The notes below the pieces were generated by a model. It had not been told where the DNA came from and searched no databases. It saw only the letters and a program-made list of their open reading frames with translations. 64,000 nucleotides of DNA from Lunularia cruciata. Taxonomy: Eukaryota > Streptophyta > Marchantiopsida > Lunulariales > Lunulariaceae. Location: contig OX419758.1 in assembly GCA_948567375.1 (NCBI GenBank), positions 47,631,473 through 47,695,472 on the forward strand, in the 5' to 3' direction. A program made the translations under genes and the position numbers. The stretch's first letter is position 1; the number at the start of each line of letters is the position of its first letter. Shown piece by piece: positions 35,001 through 47,858 of the stretch.

Positions 35001-35898
35001 TAGCATACTCTTTGTTTTGATTGTGGTACTTTGTAATCTCTTTAAGTAAGTTTGGGTCCCCATTGAAGTAAGCCAAATGGTGCAGGTGGGATGAAAATTT
35101 CTTGTTCTCTTTGTCCATCAAAAGGTTCATGTTGATGTATAAATTTACAATGAAGGGATATACAATGGTAGTAGAATCATCTATTGTATCTTCAAGCAAA
35201 TCAATGATCCGCTTACAAAACATCTTGGACCAACTCACCAGTTTTTGCTTGTGTACAAGTTGGAAGAAGATGGCCTAATTCTGATTGATATAGTTCATTC
35301 AATTTGAACAAAAAAATTGTATTATTGTTTTGGTTATGGTCCAACCAGTAGAGTACTTCATATCCTTGATCTTGTATCCATTTGTAGACTTCCCTCTGAC
35401 AAAAAAGTTATTGATTCATCCTTTCAACCTTTTGTTGGGACTACCATGTGGGATATCTATATGAATTTCCCCAAATGATGAGCAATTTTCACCCAACACC
35501 TTTTGCCAATGGTCCTTTGTCCACATTGTGGGCAACCTTAAAAAAACTTCCCACTTAGGTTCTCAGAAATCACTCAAATTTCCTATAACATGGCAACATC
35601 AATGAGACACCGATCCCACAACAAGAACTTTTCATCTTTTCATTTTCCTCTTCTTGATATAATCAATCCAATAATACAAAACCCATTAGGAAACTTCAAG
35701 GGGTTTGTTCACAATTTCTATTCCTTTGCTCTATTTCAACTCAATGCTCCTCTTGGGAGTATGTCTTGTCATGATTGGATATTTGAATCCTCTCAAAATG
35801 TCACTTATTGCTCCACTTACACAATTCTCCTTGCTTATCTCTTGATAGACATGGCAAAATTCTGCAATCATAGATGCAAATTCCTCACATGATGTCAT
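32100..35898 (-). mobile_element. Unnamed repeat family, copy 2, split by a solo LTR
   Basis: Minus-strand copy of the repeat at 24084-26960. The ORF begins MTSCEEFASMIAEFCHVYQE (ATG at 35898-35896), then MWTKDHWQKVLGE (about 35527), GEIHIDIPHGSPNKRLK, FVRGKS; STTIVYPFIVNLYINMNLL and KEITKYHNQNKEYAKIKKF (35238-34888). After the solo LTR (34040-34801) come a Thr/Ser/Lys-rich stretch (33953-33651), then LGWQFFALVNGGLYGPYHE (33514-33257), LMVAYMVHTMKPVMEALEEI (33417-33190) and a coiled coil to about 32570 with LLITIGHMTTQLLS. Similarity to copy 1 also covers the trailing non-coding DNA (AAGTAGGAAATGTAT near 32205-32220). No polymerase or transposase motif is seen. Confidence 0.6.
34040..34801 (+). 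repeat. Solo LTR with perfect CCTTG target duplication
   Basis: 762 bp, TATAATACCAAGAGCTAGCC...GAGTATTACA, the same family as the LTRs of elements A and B. Flanked by CCTTG at 34035-34039 and again at 34802-34806. No internal retroelement sequence lies next to it, and the unnamed repeat continues on both sides, so it arose by insertion followed by LTR-LTR recombination. A poly-C tract (about 34411-34425) and TATATAATAAA (34692-34702) lie inside. Confidence 0.9.
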
Positions 35899-38800
35899 AA
35901 GAGATATCAATCATACAAAGATGAAACAAGAAAATTGAAGGTGAAAAGTGAAAACAACAAAAAGATTTGACTTGTGGGGTGGGGTCCGTGCTTTTTCCAT
36001 CGTGATGGTTGCTGAAGGGTCACAATCATATGGGAGCCTTGAAGGCTTTAGGGTACAAAAATGAAATGGGTCCAATTACAAATAGGTTGCTCATTGTTCT
36101 CATCTTGTGATTTAGTAAGCCCATTGAATCTTGTTGAGAAACTATATATAGAATGCTTCTTGGCATCTTAATATTACTATTTACCAAAAAAAACTAAAAA
36201 CAAAGAATATTGGGGCCTAGAGAGGAAGCGGATCATGACAAAAACCAATACCACCAAAGGATCAAAAACTCCACTATATTTTTAACATCAAGGAGTATGC
36301 ATAACTTCCTTCTCCCATCAAATCACTCTCATCTCCTTCAAAACTCACTTCTATATCAACTCCAATCTTTATGGCTTTCACCTTAGAATAACAAAATTCT
36401 CATTGAGCATGACAACTATCCTAGTCCTAGAAGTGTCCATAGCATCCTTACTCTCTATCAACATTATGAAAAATCAATTTCCTTAACAAAAGTAACAGAA
36501 CTCATCAATTTTTCATGACTTTCATCAACAAGTAATTTCTTTGTAAGTAAATTAGTCAAGCTCTCCCAAGATTCTTCTTGTCATTTGTCTTATATTTTTT
36601 CTTGTATGTTGACTTATATTGTGTAATAAAAACATCTTCCAAGAAATTAGGTAATACTTGCGCTACTCATTCTTTCTTCTCCCATTATTTCTTATGGAAG
36701 AGCTTTGAAGTGTCTTGTGAGGTCTTTACATCTTCCACATCTTGTAAAAGAAATTTCCACATCTTGACCTATCACTACCTTTCTTCTCTTTCATTTCTCT
36801 TTTTCTTTTGCTGTCTTCTTAGAACTAAGCAAATACAAAAATAATTAATTTTATTCAAGAGTAGTTAAGGATAGGTAATATATTCTTCTAAATATTTTCA
36901 CTAAAGAATAGAATTATAGAGTGCTTAGAAACAAGTTCTCATATATATATTATCTATCAATTGAAAGATTTTTTCCATCAATAATCTTGAGGACTATTTG
37001 AGGAAAATAGTTACTTTATGATAAGACTAAGATTCTCTACAAAATCTCCCATGAAGGTTTCTAAAAGTGCTATTTATCCACTACAATCATAGAACCTCCC
37101 ACAACTCTCTAGTTCCAAATCTCTTTCCTCTTGCAAGCCTAAGCATGCAAGCCCAAGTCAAACAAGCATCTCTTTTCTTGTAATCTCTTGGAGTCAAAGT
37201 TCAAAGACATTAATTGGTCTTGTGTTCCTTCTCCCTAAATAAAAAGTACTTGGATTTGTGTTTTCCTTTTGGTTAGAAAGCTTTTGGATACACCTAATTT
37301 CTTCAAATTCTATTCTAAACAATCCTTCTTTCAAATCAACCATTATAATCATCCTTACCTCCTAAGGTATCTAACATAAACTCAACTACCACTCTTGATG
37401 ACACCCTATGCTCCAAAGGTGAGCTTAAGCACTCAAGTATGCTTTTATTTGTCATTTAACCCTTCATACATGAGAACTTAACACTCTACAAGTAGACCAC
37501 TCCTCATAATATGAAGAATACTTCTATGTGGTAGAACAATACTAATCTACAATTTTGAAAATATAAGCACAACTTTAAAGAAACCTTCTTTTGAAAATTT
37601 CAACTCTTTCATCAATTACTTTGCTTGATCACTTCTCTATTTATCATTCTTCTTCATAGACTTGGTCTAAAGACCACTCCCTTGATATTAAAGAACCATA
37701 ACTTTTCTAAAATTTTAATCTCTTAATAATTTTTAGGCTTAAAGATGGCACGTCTTTTATTTCATTCTTAGAGAGTTTGAAGTAAATCTAATCTAAATTA
37801 AATAAATGGTAAACTTTGTATAAGATTTCAAGAAACATGTAGTTTTATGGAACAATTAACCACACTAACTCAATATGTGTGTAATAATGCTAAATATAAT
37901 TCCAAGTGGCCCAAGAATAGATAAACTACTCTATAATCAAGAGAAATCTCAAGTCATTATTTAAAACTTAAAGATTGACCCAGATCAAGGTTAATCATAA
38001 AATCTATAGATCCACCTCACTTAATATATCCAAGTCTTGCAAGTATAAATGATGCATAATATCACCTCAAAACAATATATGAACTTTAAGAAACACACAT
38101 GGATTCAAGTTTGCTAGCATAAGTTAAGCCTTTTACTTTTCCAATTTTCTCTCCAACTGAGCTTTCATAACCTCCTTCCATCTTATATAAAATTAAATAT
38201 ATAGAGCATGACTTGGAATTAGAGCATAATTCCATGACTTTATCTTGACATAATAACAAAGTTTAGGATTCCTTCACATGGGTTATCCTTAGACTATAAA
38301 AAAACATGCATAAGAAATGCTTGTGAACCCAAGACATCTATACTCTCTTTTAAAGCCCAAAATTTATGAATAAGACAAGTCAATACACTTATTAGTGAGT
38401 CTCACTTGCAAGCTCATCTAGAATAACAACACTTGTATTTGCTATGACTTACTTAAGCTAGTCAAAAATAACTTATATATGTAGATAAAATCTTTAGAGA
38501 AAATACCTTTTAACTACTCAGAATACCAAAATACATAACACCACTAGAGAATACATGTACTTACTGGTATTATTACCTAGTTTTTTAAATGGGCTACCAA
38601 ATCCATGATGCTCTATAGGAATACCTTTGTCATCTTTACAATGCTTAAGATGCCAATTAAAATTATAAAATAAATTAACACAATATACATATATTTGATA
38701 GTAAAAGGTAAAATATATAATAGTATAGCAATTTACTATAGTAAATTAGTAGTAATTGATCATTTGATTTACTTAAATCTTCTAAAAGATAGTCACAAAA

Positions 38801-41800
38801 CTATAAAAGAGTTTCATTAAGGATTTCTAGAAAGTACTTAAGAATCTTCCTAAGCATTGAGAAGGTTGATAACCCGTGTGTGCTCTAAGGTGATAAACAA
38901 GACTCATAGAGATTGACTTATGTGGCTAGCTAGTTAACTTTGTTAAGAAATTGCTAACTAAATTTGGCAAGAAGTAGGTATATATCTACTTAAAATATAA
39001 GAAGTGTACATTTGGCTATCATTGGCTATGAAAGCTCATTTGATTTAGTTCTTATTATTAGGAGAAAAACGTTTCTAGAATTGGAATTTGAGAGAGCAAT
39101 CTGAATCCAAATTTGGTTATGTGTGGAGTAGAACTCATTCATCAATCTGGTCAAGAAATTATGCTAAATTTCATGTGGTTTGGCTAACATTTTCCTATGT
39201 CACTATTGCACAGGATTTTTATTCACTCTTGAATTGTCAATCAAGAACTGTCAAATTCAACATTGACTATTAATACTTACATTATATATACACTTGCACT
39301 TGCAGACACCTATCTAGTTTTAGAACGTGTGGTGCATATTGACTTGTTTCCAAACCCTAGATTGTATGGTACCAACTGATACACATCACCTCAGTCAATT
39401 CCACAAGTGTAGGCTATACTCATAGCCTTCCCTTAGGTCCCGTAGTCCCAGAGCATCCCCTCAAGTCCCATGCCCATAATTCCCGCAACCATGCTATTCC
39501 TTGTAGTTCCCACAAGACACATTTGTCCTAAATTTCAAGTGAGTATAACTTCTTTTTTAGAGCTTTGTTTTCCATGATCTTGGTGTTTATGGAAAGCACT
39601 TGAGAGGATGCTTCTCTAAGTTAAAGTTAAGTTACATCTCATTTTTATTTGTATTCATAGATATGGGTCCTAACATGAACTATATTTCTATTCACTCCCA
39701 TAAATAGAATCCCATAATGTGAAGATCTATCCCATACTAACTATTCAATGTTATTGTAGTGCATTTCTATAATTAGTATGGCTTCACATTTAACACCTGT
39801 TCCATTTCTTCTCTTTCTCCTCTTCCTTGTTCCATTGTATAACAAAATACACTTTTGCAATGCATAAGACAAATGTTGAAGGAGGCAAGGGAAAAATCAC
39901 TCATATTCTTCTTTGTGAATAAATTGATATCATTATGCTTACACTCTATCTTGTAGCCATAAGTTATGTTAGTAATGAAGATATACCTAAAATTTTGACA
40001 AGCTTTCATGTCAACAATGAAAGAACGTATTATATTTGTATTGAATATGAATTAGTTTATCTCTTCCATAGATTTATAGTTAATCAACCTTCTTCATTTT
40101 TCTTTTTCCAAAATCTGCAATCTTCATGTCAAAGCAAGAGGAAAACCACAAGCAAGATTTTTCATTGTAGTAGGTTTCTTGATTTCTCAAATTCTCTCTT
40201 TTGCTTTAGTTTTCTTTACTCATGTGAGGCTTTGATTTAGCTAATTCCTTCTTTATGTCTTTGTCTTCTTAAAAAGACACAAAAATATAAATATAGGTAT
40301 CATAAACATAAGTACTAAATTAATATATAGTATGACAAGTAAAAGATACCAATTCATTGCTACCTACAAATCATGATCTAGCAATAAGTTGCAAGTATGT
40401 TGTATCAATATATGCATAGTCTTATATTGTTTGTATTCCTTGCAAATCTCATCCAAGGTAAGATTTATGGTAGCATGATTTGTGAAAATATCAAATAAAT
40501 TTTCCTCTAAAATACCTTGAATTGTATGCAATTACAACACTTCTTCTCCTCCTATTTCTTATCTCCTAAATAGTTTATATCATTTTGTCCATGACTAAGC
40601 TCTTCTCTCATATATTGAAGATCTTTTGCTTTACCTCTATAGATTTTCTATTTTTAAGTACACTTTAGGTATTGAAGTCTAATCATTAGCAACAATATTT
40701 TTCCCTAAAGTTAACCATAGCTTTATTTTCAAAGATTTTTGTCATTAGGTTCTCCTTAAATTCACCTTAGTTTGATCTCCAAGGATCTTTAGCAATGAAA
40801 TTTTGAAGATCCTACACAAATTGCTAGTATCCATATTTTATATTTTGATTATAGCTCACTTGCAGCTAAAATTGCTAATGTTTAATGTCATCCTTGACCA
40901 AAATATAATTCTCTAATTATACATAGGATAATTAGATAAATTAAGAACATAATATCAAAGATGGAATAAAGGAGCTAAACTTCTTAAAGCATATTTTTTT
41001 ATTTGGCAGCTTCTCAATGATCCATAAGTATGTACTTGGATTTGGTTATCTCAAAATCTTCCTTTGACTTCAACTTCCTCTTTGGATCCACAATAATAAT
41101 TGAATTATTATATGACTTGAAGTGCATCTTCAAATATTTTGTTGATATTAGATTCACCAAAAAATCCTTATGTAGTTTGTGAATCTAAATGAAAGTTATT
41201 AATTCTTCCTTGGTTTATCAATATAAAGCTAGAACAAATGGATAGTTTTTGCATGCCTTGATTGCATCATAGATCTTATTCTTAACAAAGACATCCAATT
41301 CTAACTTACCTTATTGCTTGAATTTTCTTGTTGCAAGGTATTTCCACTCTACATTTACTAAACAAACTCTACTCTAACTACTACTTTATCTTACTCTTTG
41401 AATATCTCAGTGCAAGATGCGGCATGATCTAGCTTGTTAAATGTTAGCTGCAAAGTGTTGCCTTGGCAAAGTTTTTTAGAACTTATTTCCCTTTCTTCTT
41501 TGTGATAGGTATGCCTTCTCTCCTTCTGAGCTTGGGCACCTCTACTTGAGCCTCTTCCTCCTTGATATTTTGCTTCTTCAAGTCTTACTACAATATGCAT
41601 AACACTACTTTACTCTTAATTCTGATATTTTGCTAAAATTCAACTTGAGAACTTCTTACTCCAAGCAATGGAAGTTTGGGTATACCTCAAAGAAGATGTT
41701 GACAAAGGACATCACTTAGGGAAAAAATATACATATTGAGAAACAAATCAAGTACAAAAGAGTTGAAACGTAGTTTTTATATATGACTTGGAAAAATATA

Positions 41801-44796
41801 AAGCTAGGAGAAAAGAGTAGCACAAATTAGCACTTTCTATCATACTCATAAAATCCCTAGCAAGCAAAGCATTCAAGTTGGAGTTCTTCCACATATAATG
41901 ACAAGCACTTTGATATGCTATTTAATATCTACACATAAAATATATCAGCATGTGTCAAATGCATGTGAGGTGTTGCAAGCATGATAAGCAATGGATAAAA
42001 TTGTGTTTGAGTTGTCTAAAACACCTATCTTGGTGTGAAGTTCTTATATCCAAGCCTATAAACCTACTTTAGAACTAAGAATTTTAAGATCATAAATGGT
42101 TAAAAAATGATTTGGCCTTTATGTTCAAGGTTATGAAGTGCAATCCATACTAATAATGTTGGAAAAAAAATGACATTCGTTTTGCATTTGCCGCTAAAAA
42201 GTCTGATCTCTAATAGTCATCTTGGATAGACCAATACACAACTTTCTTCATTTATCTCTAACAAGAATTGGTGAAGGATAGTTGATGCATTGCTTATGAT
42301 GCTTTTTGGAACAAGCAAAAATAAAAAGATCAGAATGCAAAAGTTTGAACATCTAACTTGATCATGAATCCTTTTGTTATCAAAACCAATTTTAATCACA
42401 TTTGTTGCTGGCTTCTAAAACTACCACAAGAAAAAATGTTCATAATTGCCAAAACAACCTCATAAAATCAACTACTTTGTATTTATTGTATACTGTGTAA
42501 GCTTCGCAAGAAATCATCAAACAAGACTTGGAAAGAGGAACGTCCTTACAAGTCTTGTTTATTATGTATGAGATATTTAATAATAGCTATACTGGGATAA
42601 AAGAAGTTCTTAATGGGGCCATTTTGTACTCAACATTTATTATTTATGGCAATCTTAAATATAAGAAACACAATCTTGAGTTATCTTTGCCATCTAAAAT
42701 GCATTCTAATTAAGTCTTTTCATATATTCTCTTCAATCATTTTGTATTTTTATTTTTATTTTAGGTATCTTATATTGAATGAATTGTTTTATTGAAAGAA
42801 TGAAATAAGATTTATGTTTCAATTGTGTTATATGCTACTATTGCATTTTGAGTCCAATGTACTTACAAACATGTCTTCATCAATTACAAAGAGATATAGT
42901 AAGATAAATCAAGACTTCATTGCTTAAACCAATCATACATGTTTATTTTTTTTATTAAAATAAAAATTTGAATTTTTTAATAGTTTCTTGTATTTTTTTA
43001 TTTTGAATGACAAGAGAAATTACTAATTTTGTTGTGATATTAGATATAAAAATAAGAAGACTTAATCTATTACTCATATAGAATATAATAATGTAGATAT
43101 GGATTATTTAAGTATTTTTATTAAAAATAGTTCTTATAGAAATAGAGTATTATTTGTGCATTTTCATATCCACTTTTGTGTATTATATAAATGAAAGCAG
43201 TTCTAATTAGTGTATATTGAAGATGGTGGATTTATTTTTATTCTTTTATGAGTGGAATGAATTTTTATGATAAATAAATAAATATTATTATATAGTATAA
43301 ATTATTTTTAATTTAATTCATAAAAATGTATTTTCTACTAAAGCTTATTTTGATAGATCACACTTATATTTTTTAGTCTGTAGAATATTAGACAAGAGTA
43401 AATATATAACTATAAATTCTTTTTATCCTTTGAGTCAATTAGAAACATATGGCTTTTTATTAAAGAAAATATTTGCTATGATATATCAATTTAAAGATTA
43501 TTATGGGAAAGTCAATAAGCAATGGTATAGTCTATTTTCAGATCAGGTTTAGGGCATATGTTGAGACTACTATACCACTCAAAAAAGGAAGTCAATATCT
43601 AATAAGTCTTGATAAATATCAAAATAAAATAGACAAGATATTTCATTTTGCATAAATTTTGTGTTTTCAAGTGTACTTTTCTGTTTACTAAAGAAGATAT
43701 ATTTCTTGAAAATATCTACTTCTATAGTAACAAAAGATAGTTCTTACTTTGTCAAAAATCTGTAAGATTCCACATGGTAATAAGCGAATAATGATTAACA
43801 AAGTACACTAATCTACTTTAAAGAACTTCCTCTTCACAAGCTTGCTACTCAGAAGATAGACATATATGAAATTAGATGATTAGATATATGAACATTAGAT
43901 GACAGAGTAGCAGATATGATAACTATTCTTAATTTTTGGTAGTGTTCCTTATCATAGAAATACTGTATTCATTTCAAAACTCTTGTTTATGTAGATATTC
44001 TCAACAAAGATAATAAGAAAAAATTGATCAAAAAATCAAATCAAATAGGAGAAAATGGGGGGGATTTCAACGGTATAAAGATTAAACAAATCCTTATTTT
44101 TCATGTCTTATTTATTATACTTTTTTCTATGTTATAAATTTTAAGGACGTATAAAAAATGTGTTAAGAATAATACCATAGACGAAAGGAAGACCCTATCG
44201 ATCCCTACAAGGAAACAAGAACCAAAAAGGGGGAAAATGATGCAAAGTTCAAGAGCATTACACTCAGTATTCTAATTATCTACAGATAAGACATTGCAAT
44301 TGAGTAAGTAACATGGTTTACAAACCAGTAGAGCATTTAAAGGAGCATCACCTATTGAATTGTACAATCAAAAAGTCTCAACAGAGTAATGGATACAATT
44401 ATCCAAAGTAAAATATAAAACTATAATAGATCTCATTATTTTAAATAAATTATAAAATAACAGTGATAAAGATAAAGATACCCTAGTGTAATAAATTCTT
44501 GTCCAATCTCTTAATACCTTGTTAAATCTCATATACATGAATCCATACAAATCCAAAGATCGCGAGGACCACATCTCATGTGATCTCATGGCATACGTCT
44601 TTGTTGTTATATATTTATAGTTGGAGAGGACTAGACACTGTAACCCATCTTTGCAAGCATGCTTGAATGGCAAAAATGACGTGTTCCTTTAATCCCATAA
44701 CCTAAATGAACGAATTGAGTGGTCACCTCTTCTGCAACTCGAGCTGATAGGATAAGAGCAACCTCTCTCCTCATGGAAATGCGAAGCAACGACTCT
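35899..44796. other. AT-rich DNA, no supportable gene
   Basis: Nearly 9 kb, very AT-rich from about 42 kb. The longest open stretches (35590-35892, 36578-36844, 39935-40240 on +; 41391-41600, 44368-44673 on -) show no domains, splice context or similarity to the other repeats that I can see. 41600-41391 on the minus strand has a charged, Arg/Lys/Glu-rich composition (YQGGRGSSRGAQAQKERRH) and could be an eroded ORF. A GACGAAAGGAAGACCC motif near 44182 resembles the dispersed motif at 50016 and 60884. Confidence 0.5.
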
Positions 44797-45138
44797 AAAC
44801 AACTCGCGCAAGGTTTACTTTACCAACAGTTTCCTTCTGGACGATCTCCTTCGTCTCGAAGACGCTGAAGTTGGCGTCATTCTTCGCCCGACCTTCTGCT
44901 TCATCAATGGGCTTTTGCATCACGAGGTTTACTGCAGGGGCTTGACGAGCACCTGCAGCTGCAGTTGTTATCGTGAAGTGGTAGCTTGTGTCGTAATTCA
45001 TCGCTGAGTTGGCATGTATCACCGTCGTTTCTTCTTGGGAAGAAAGCATGAATTCAATTTTCTGAGTTATGAACGGCTCGAGATCGGACGGTCTCAAGGG
45101 TGACCCGACTTTCACTCCATTTCTCTTAGCGCAAAATA
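44797..45138 (-). CDS. Terminal exon of an unidentified gene
   Basis: A clean 342-bp minus-strand frame with gene-like GC content inside AT-rich DNA. A good splice acceptor (TTTGATCTTAACAG) ends at 45139, and the frame runs from there to TAG at 44797. The reading starts near VFCAKRNGVKVGSPLRPSDL, continues through QKIEFMLSSQEETTVIHANS and SYHFTITTAAAGARQAP, and ends ETVGKVNLARVV. The protein is soluble-looking, Ala/Glu-rich near the end, with no transmembrane segment or motif I recognise. The upstream exon(s) would lie between 45.2 kb and the TrmH-like gene; I could not identify them. It could be a fragment left by duplication. Confidence 0.5.
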
Positions 45139-45828
45139 CTGTTAAGATCAAAGTATTAATGAACTTTGTTGATATGTTTTTATTAGTGTTTTTACACATG
45201 TGTTATGAAAGCTAAGACTAATAGTACTTACATGCACCACTTTAAAATGTCTTTCCTTTGCACAATGCAAGATTATATAGCATTGGTACTAAACCAAGTA
45301 TATGGTGAGTCGATAAATTCTATATATATAGGGAGTCGATAATCTCACCAAATTTATTGCATCTTTCGTTAACCTGCCAATTACACCCAACCTAAACTAA
45401 ATAATTTATATATAAGCCACTTCAAAAGGGATGGATAAATTAAATTGTAATATAAGCTATAAGCTAAATTACCATAGGCTGCTTCAGAAAAAAGACGCTA
45501 AACTATATCATGATATGAAAGCATCTATAGTTAGTGCCAATCACAATCACATGTTCTATAGTTGACTTGATAATAAAGAGATGCAATAAACTTACCGACA
45601 ATATATATATATCGTCCTTGATACACAGATATTCTTGATAGAAAGATACATATGCTACTGAAACTAAAAATACTAGTACTATCTACATTCTTCTCCAAGA
45701 AGTTCTTTAACATATATTTTTAATAGAAAACCAATTAACATTAATGATTTATATCCACTTTTATTTAATTTATTTTCTAATACACATCTCATTTACACTG
45801 GGGCATATTGTTTACATTTTCCTTTCTT

Positions 45829-45957
45829 AATCAACATGTATAATATTTTTTCATAAGAAGAAGTTGATCGCGTGTGATAACAAGAAGATTTCTTTTCAAT
45901 CAACATGTGTAATATATCTTCATAAGAAGAAGTCGACCCCTTGTGATACCAAAGGAG
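45829..45957. repeat. Imperfect tandem duplication (~65-70 bp unit)
   Basis: Two adjacent units share ATCAACATGT(A/G)TAATAT, TTCATAAGAAGAAGT(T/C)GA and TTGTGATA-type blocks. On the minus strand they read as related peptides (SSYEDILHMLIEKK / SSYEKILYMLIKKG), but with no supported gene. Adjoins a GATGGAAAGATCCCGTCAAG motif at about 45957 that resembles the dispersed motif at 50016. Confidence 0.75.
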
Positions 45958-46664
45958 ATGGAAAGATCCCGTCAAGCGCGTACAAGGAAAAGTTAAAGGG
46001 GGGTTAAAATGGGGCTAAGCCCAATGGTAACGGTAAGAAGAATCTTTTCATATACTTTTTTCTTTGTGAAGATCGAAAATAAATGTTAATAAATTGCTGC
46101 TTAGATGTCGAGGAAGTTTGAATATTATGTCGGTTTCTTTTCCTTTTCTCTAGAAGATTTAAAATTCAAACTAATAAAATAGAAAATAATTTATTCAGCT
46201 CTTTAAAAGCTTTGTAGTTAAACCAGTGAATGGACTCCGAAATCTTCAAACTATAATATCGCATCCACGGTCCGATATGAAAGGACACCTGATCGAGAAT
46301 CTTATTCTCGAATCTTGGTGGAAGTAAGGTCAAAGGGAAATCGGGTCGGGTTGAGTAATGTCAAGTGGAAACAGGGCCGGGCTCAGTTATCTGGATGCGA
46401 GGGTCAATGGGAAGAATAATCTACCTCTGAAGTACGTGGTGACCTCAGAGCCAAATACGAAGGAGTGAAAGTTCTATGGACTCAACCATTCAGGTGGATT
46501 TGAAGCTGTGAACGCGTTGTTAGAGGTACGCACACTGGAATTCGGGAGACGATGAAAGACTTGTTCTGGCATAATCAAATGCCATCCATAGCATTTGATT
46601 GAGAGACTGTTTGCACTCATGAAGCTGAGGAGTGACGGGATCTGCACACTGACAGCTGCTCTGT

Positions 46665-47858
46665 TTGGGTACAGTTTTATTTGAGATAAATCTGCCCTCA
46701 ATGCGAGGAGTCATGGCTATGAATCCCAACGTGACCTTGGGATCGGCGTCCAGTTTTCTTTGCTCGCGTCTCTTCTCGCGGAGCAGAGTGTCACTCACCT
46801 GGTCAATTTCTTGGAGTGCGTCTTCAGGATTTGAAGGGTTGAGGTTTTTTGGGACCGAAACCAACGGCAGTGGGGGGAGGAAAAGCAGTCGTGGACTTCA
46901 GTCGAGGGCGGAGGAAAGCAAGGGTGGAGGGAATTTGAAACCATTTATCGGAAAAGCTGGGGTGAAATCTCAGTTAAGTCCAAGAGTTATTGAATTGGGT
47001 AGCAGCAGGGGCGAATTGAAGAGTCATGAGGGCGAATCGAAGAGCTCAGAAATTGCCATGAGGAAAAGGTGGTTTCCTCATAGTGGTTTATTCACGGTAG
47101 GTGAAGACACAAGTGCGAGCAGTGAGGAGATCCTGGAGATGCTGGGAGCATGTATGCTGGATGATAGGCGGGTCAGAATAGAGAGGGTGGTTGCAAATCG
47201 GACGTATTCCGTGGCCGTGGTGGTCGAGGGATTGAGTGATGTGGGGAACGTTTCTGCAGTTTGTAGAACGGCAGATGCATTAGGGTTTCAATCAGTTCAT
47301 GTTATTGCAAATAAGCGTAAAATGAGATACAGAGAAAACCCTAGAACGAGCATGGGATCTGAGAAATGGCTTGATGTCGAGAAATGGGAGAGCACAGCAT
47401 CATGTCTAGAAACTCTTAAGGCTCGTGGATACAGAATTGCAGTAACTCATATTGCGGATGACACAGTATCGATACATGACATGGACTGGACCATTCCAAC
47501 GGCGGTTGTTTTGGGAAACGAAATCAGAGGTATCACTGAAGAAGCTATAGCTCTATCGGATGTGCGTTGCTGCATACCGATGGCTGGGATGGTCGAGTCG
47601 TTCAACGTTTCTGTCGCTGCTGCCATAGTAATGCATCAAGCTGCTACGGACAGGCTTAGACGAGTTGGAGTCCATGGAGATTTAAGTGGAGAGGAAAGAA
47701 GGATATTGGCTGCTTCCTTCTTCATGCGACATAGAGATAGTTCACTGAGTATATTGGAGACTCTAGTGGCAAGGAAGAAGAAAAGATCTCAAAAAAAACT
47801 GAAGCCTGAAATTATACCAGACTCAGAACTAGAGCCTGAAATTGTTTCTGTGAGTTAG
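46665..47858 (+). CDS. SpoU/TrmH-family RNA 2'-O-ribose methyltransferase, probably organellar
   Basis: Intronless, 397 codons. The SPOUT fold motifs are complete: motif 1 NVSAVCRTADALG (about residues 195-207, with the catalytic-type Arg 201), motif 2 VVLGNEIRGI (281-290) and motif 3 IPMAGMVESFNVSVAAA (304-320). 'GMVxS.NVS' and GSEKWLDV resemble bacterial TrmH, which 2'-O-methylates G18 of tRNA using S-adenosylmethionine; rRNA is an alternative substrate. Residues 1-60 are Ser/Arg-rich with few acids (FLCSRLFSRSRVSLTW), like a mitochondrial or plastid transit peptide, followed by a Gly/Ser-rich linker to about 150. The start is uncertain: ATGs at 46665, 46701 and 46716/46722 are all possible. 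The tail (370-397) is Lys-rich, then acidic. Convergent with the PITP-DUF547 gene. Confidence 0.88.
   Translation: MGTVLFEINLPSMRGVMAMNPNVTLGSASSFLCSRLFSRSRVSLTWSISWSASSGFEGLRFFGTETNGSGGRKSSRGLQSRAEESKGGGNLKPFIGKAGVKSQLSPRVIELGSSRGELKSHEGESKSSEIAMRKRWFPHSGLFTVGEDTSASSEEILEMLGACMLDDRRVRIERVVANRTYSVAVVVEGLSDVGNVSAVCRTADALGFQSVHVIANKRKMRYRENPRTSMGSEKWLDVEKWESTASCLETLKARGYRIAVTHIADDTVSIHDMDWTIPTAVVLGNEIRGITEEAIALSDVRCCIPMAGMVESFNVSVAAAIVMHQAATDRLRRVGVHGDLSGEERRILAASFFMRHRDSSLSILETLVARKKKRSQKKLKPEIIPDSELEPEIVSVS

Noticed and set aside
46474..46864. Minus-strand ORFs opposite the 5' part of the TrmH-like gene
   Set aside because: Shadows of the + strand coding region, with no motifs of their own.
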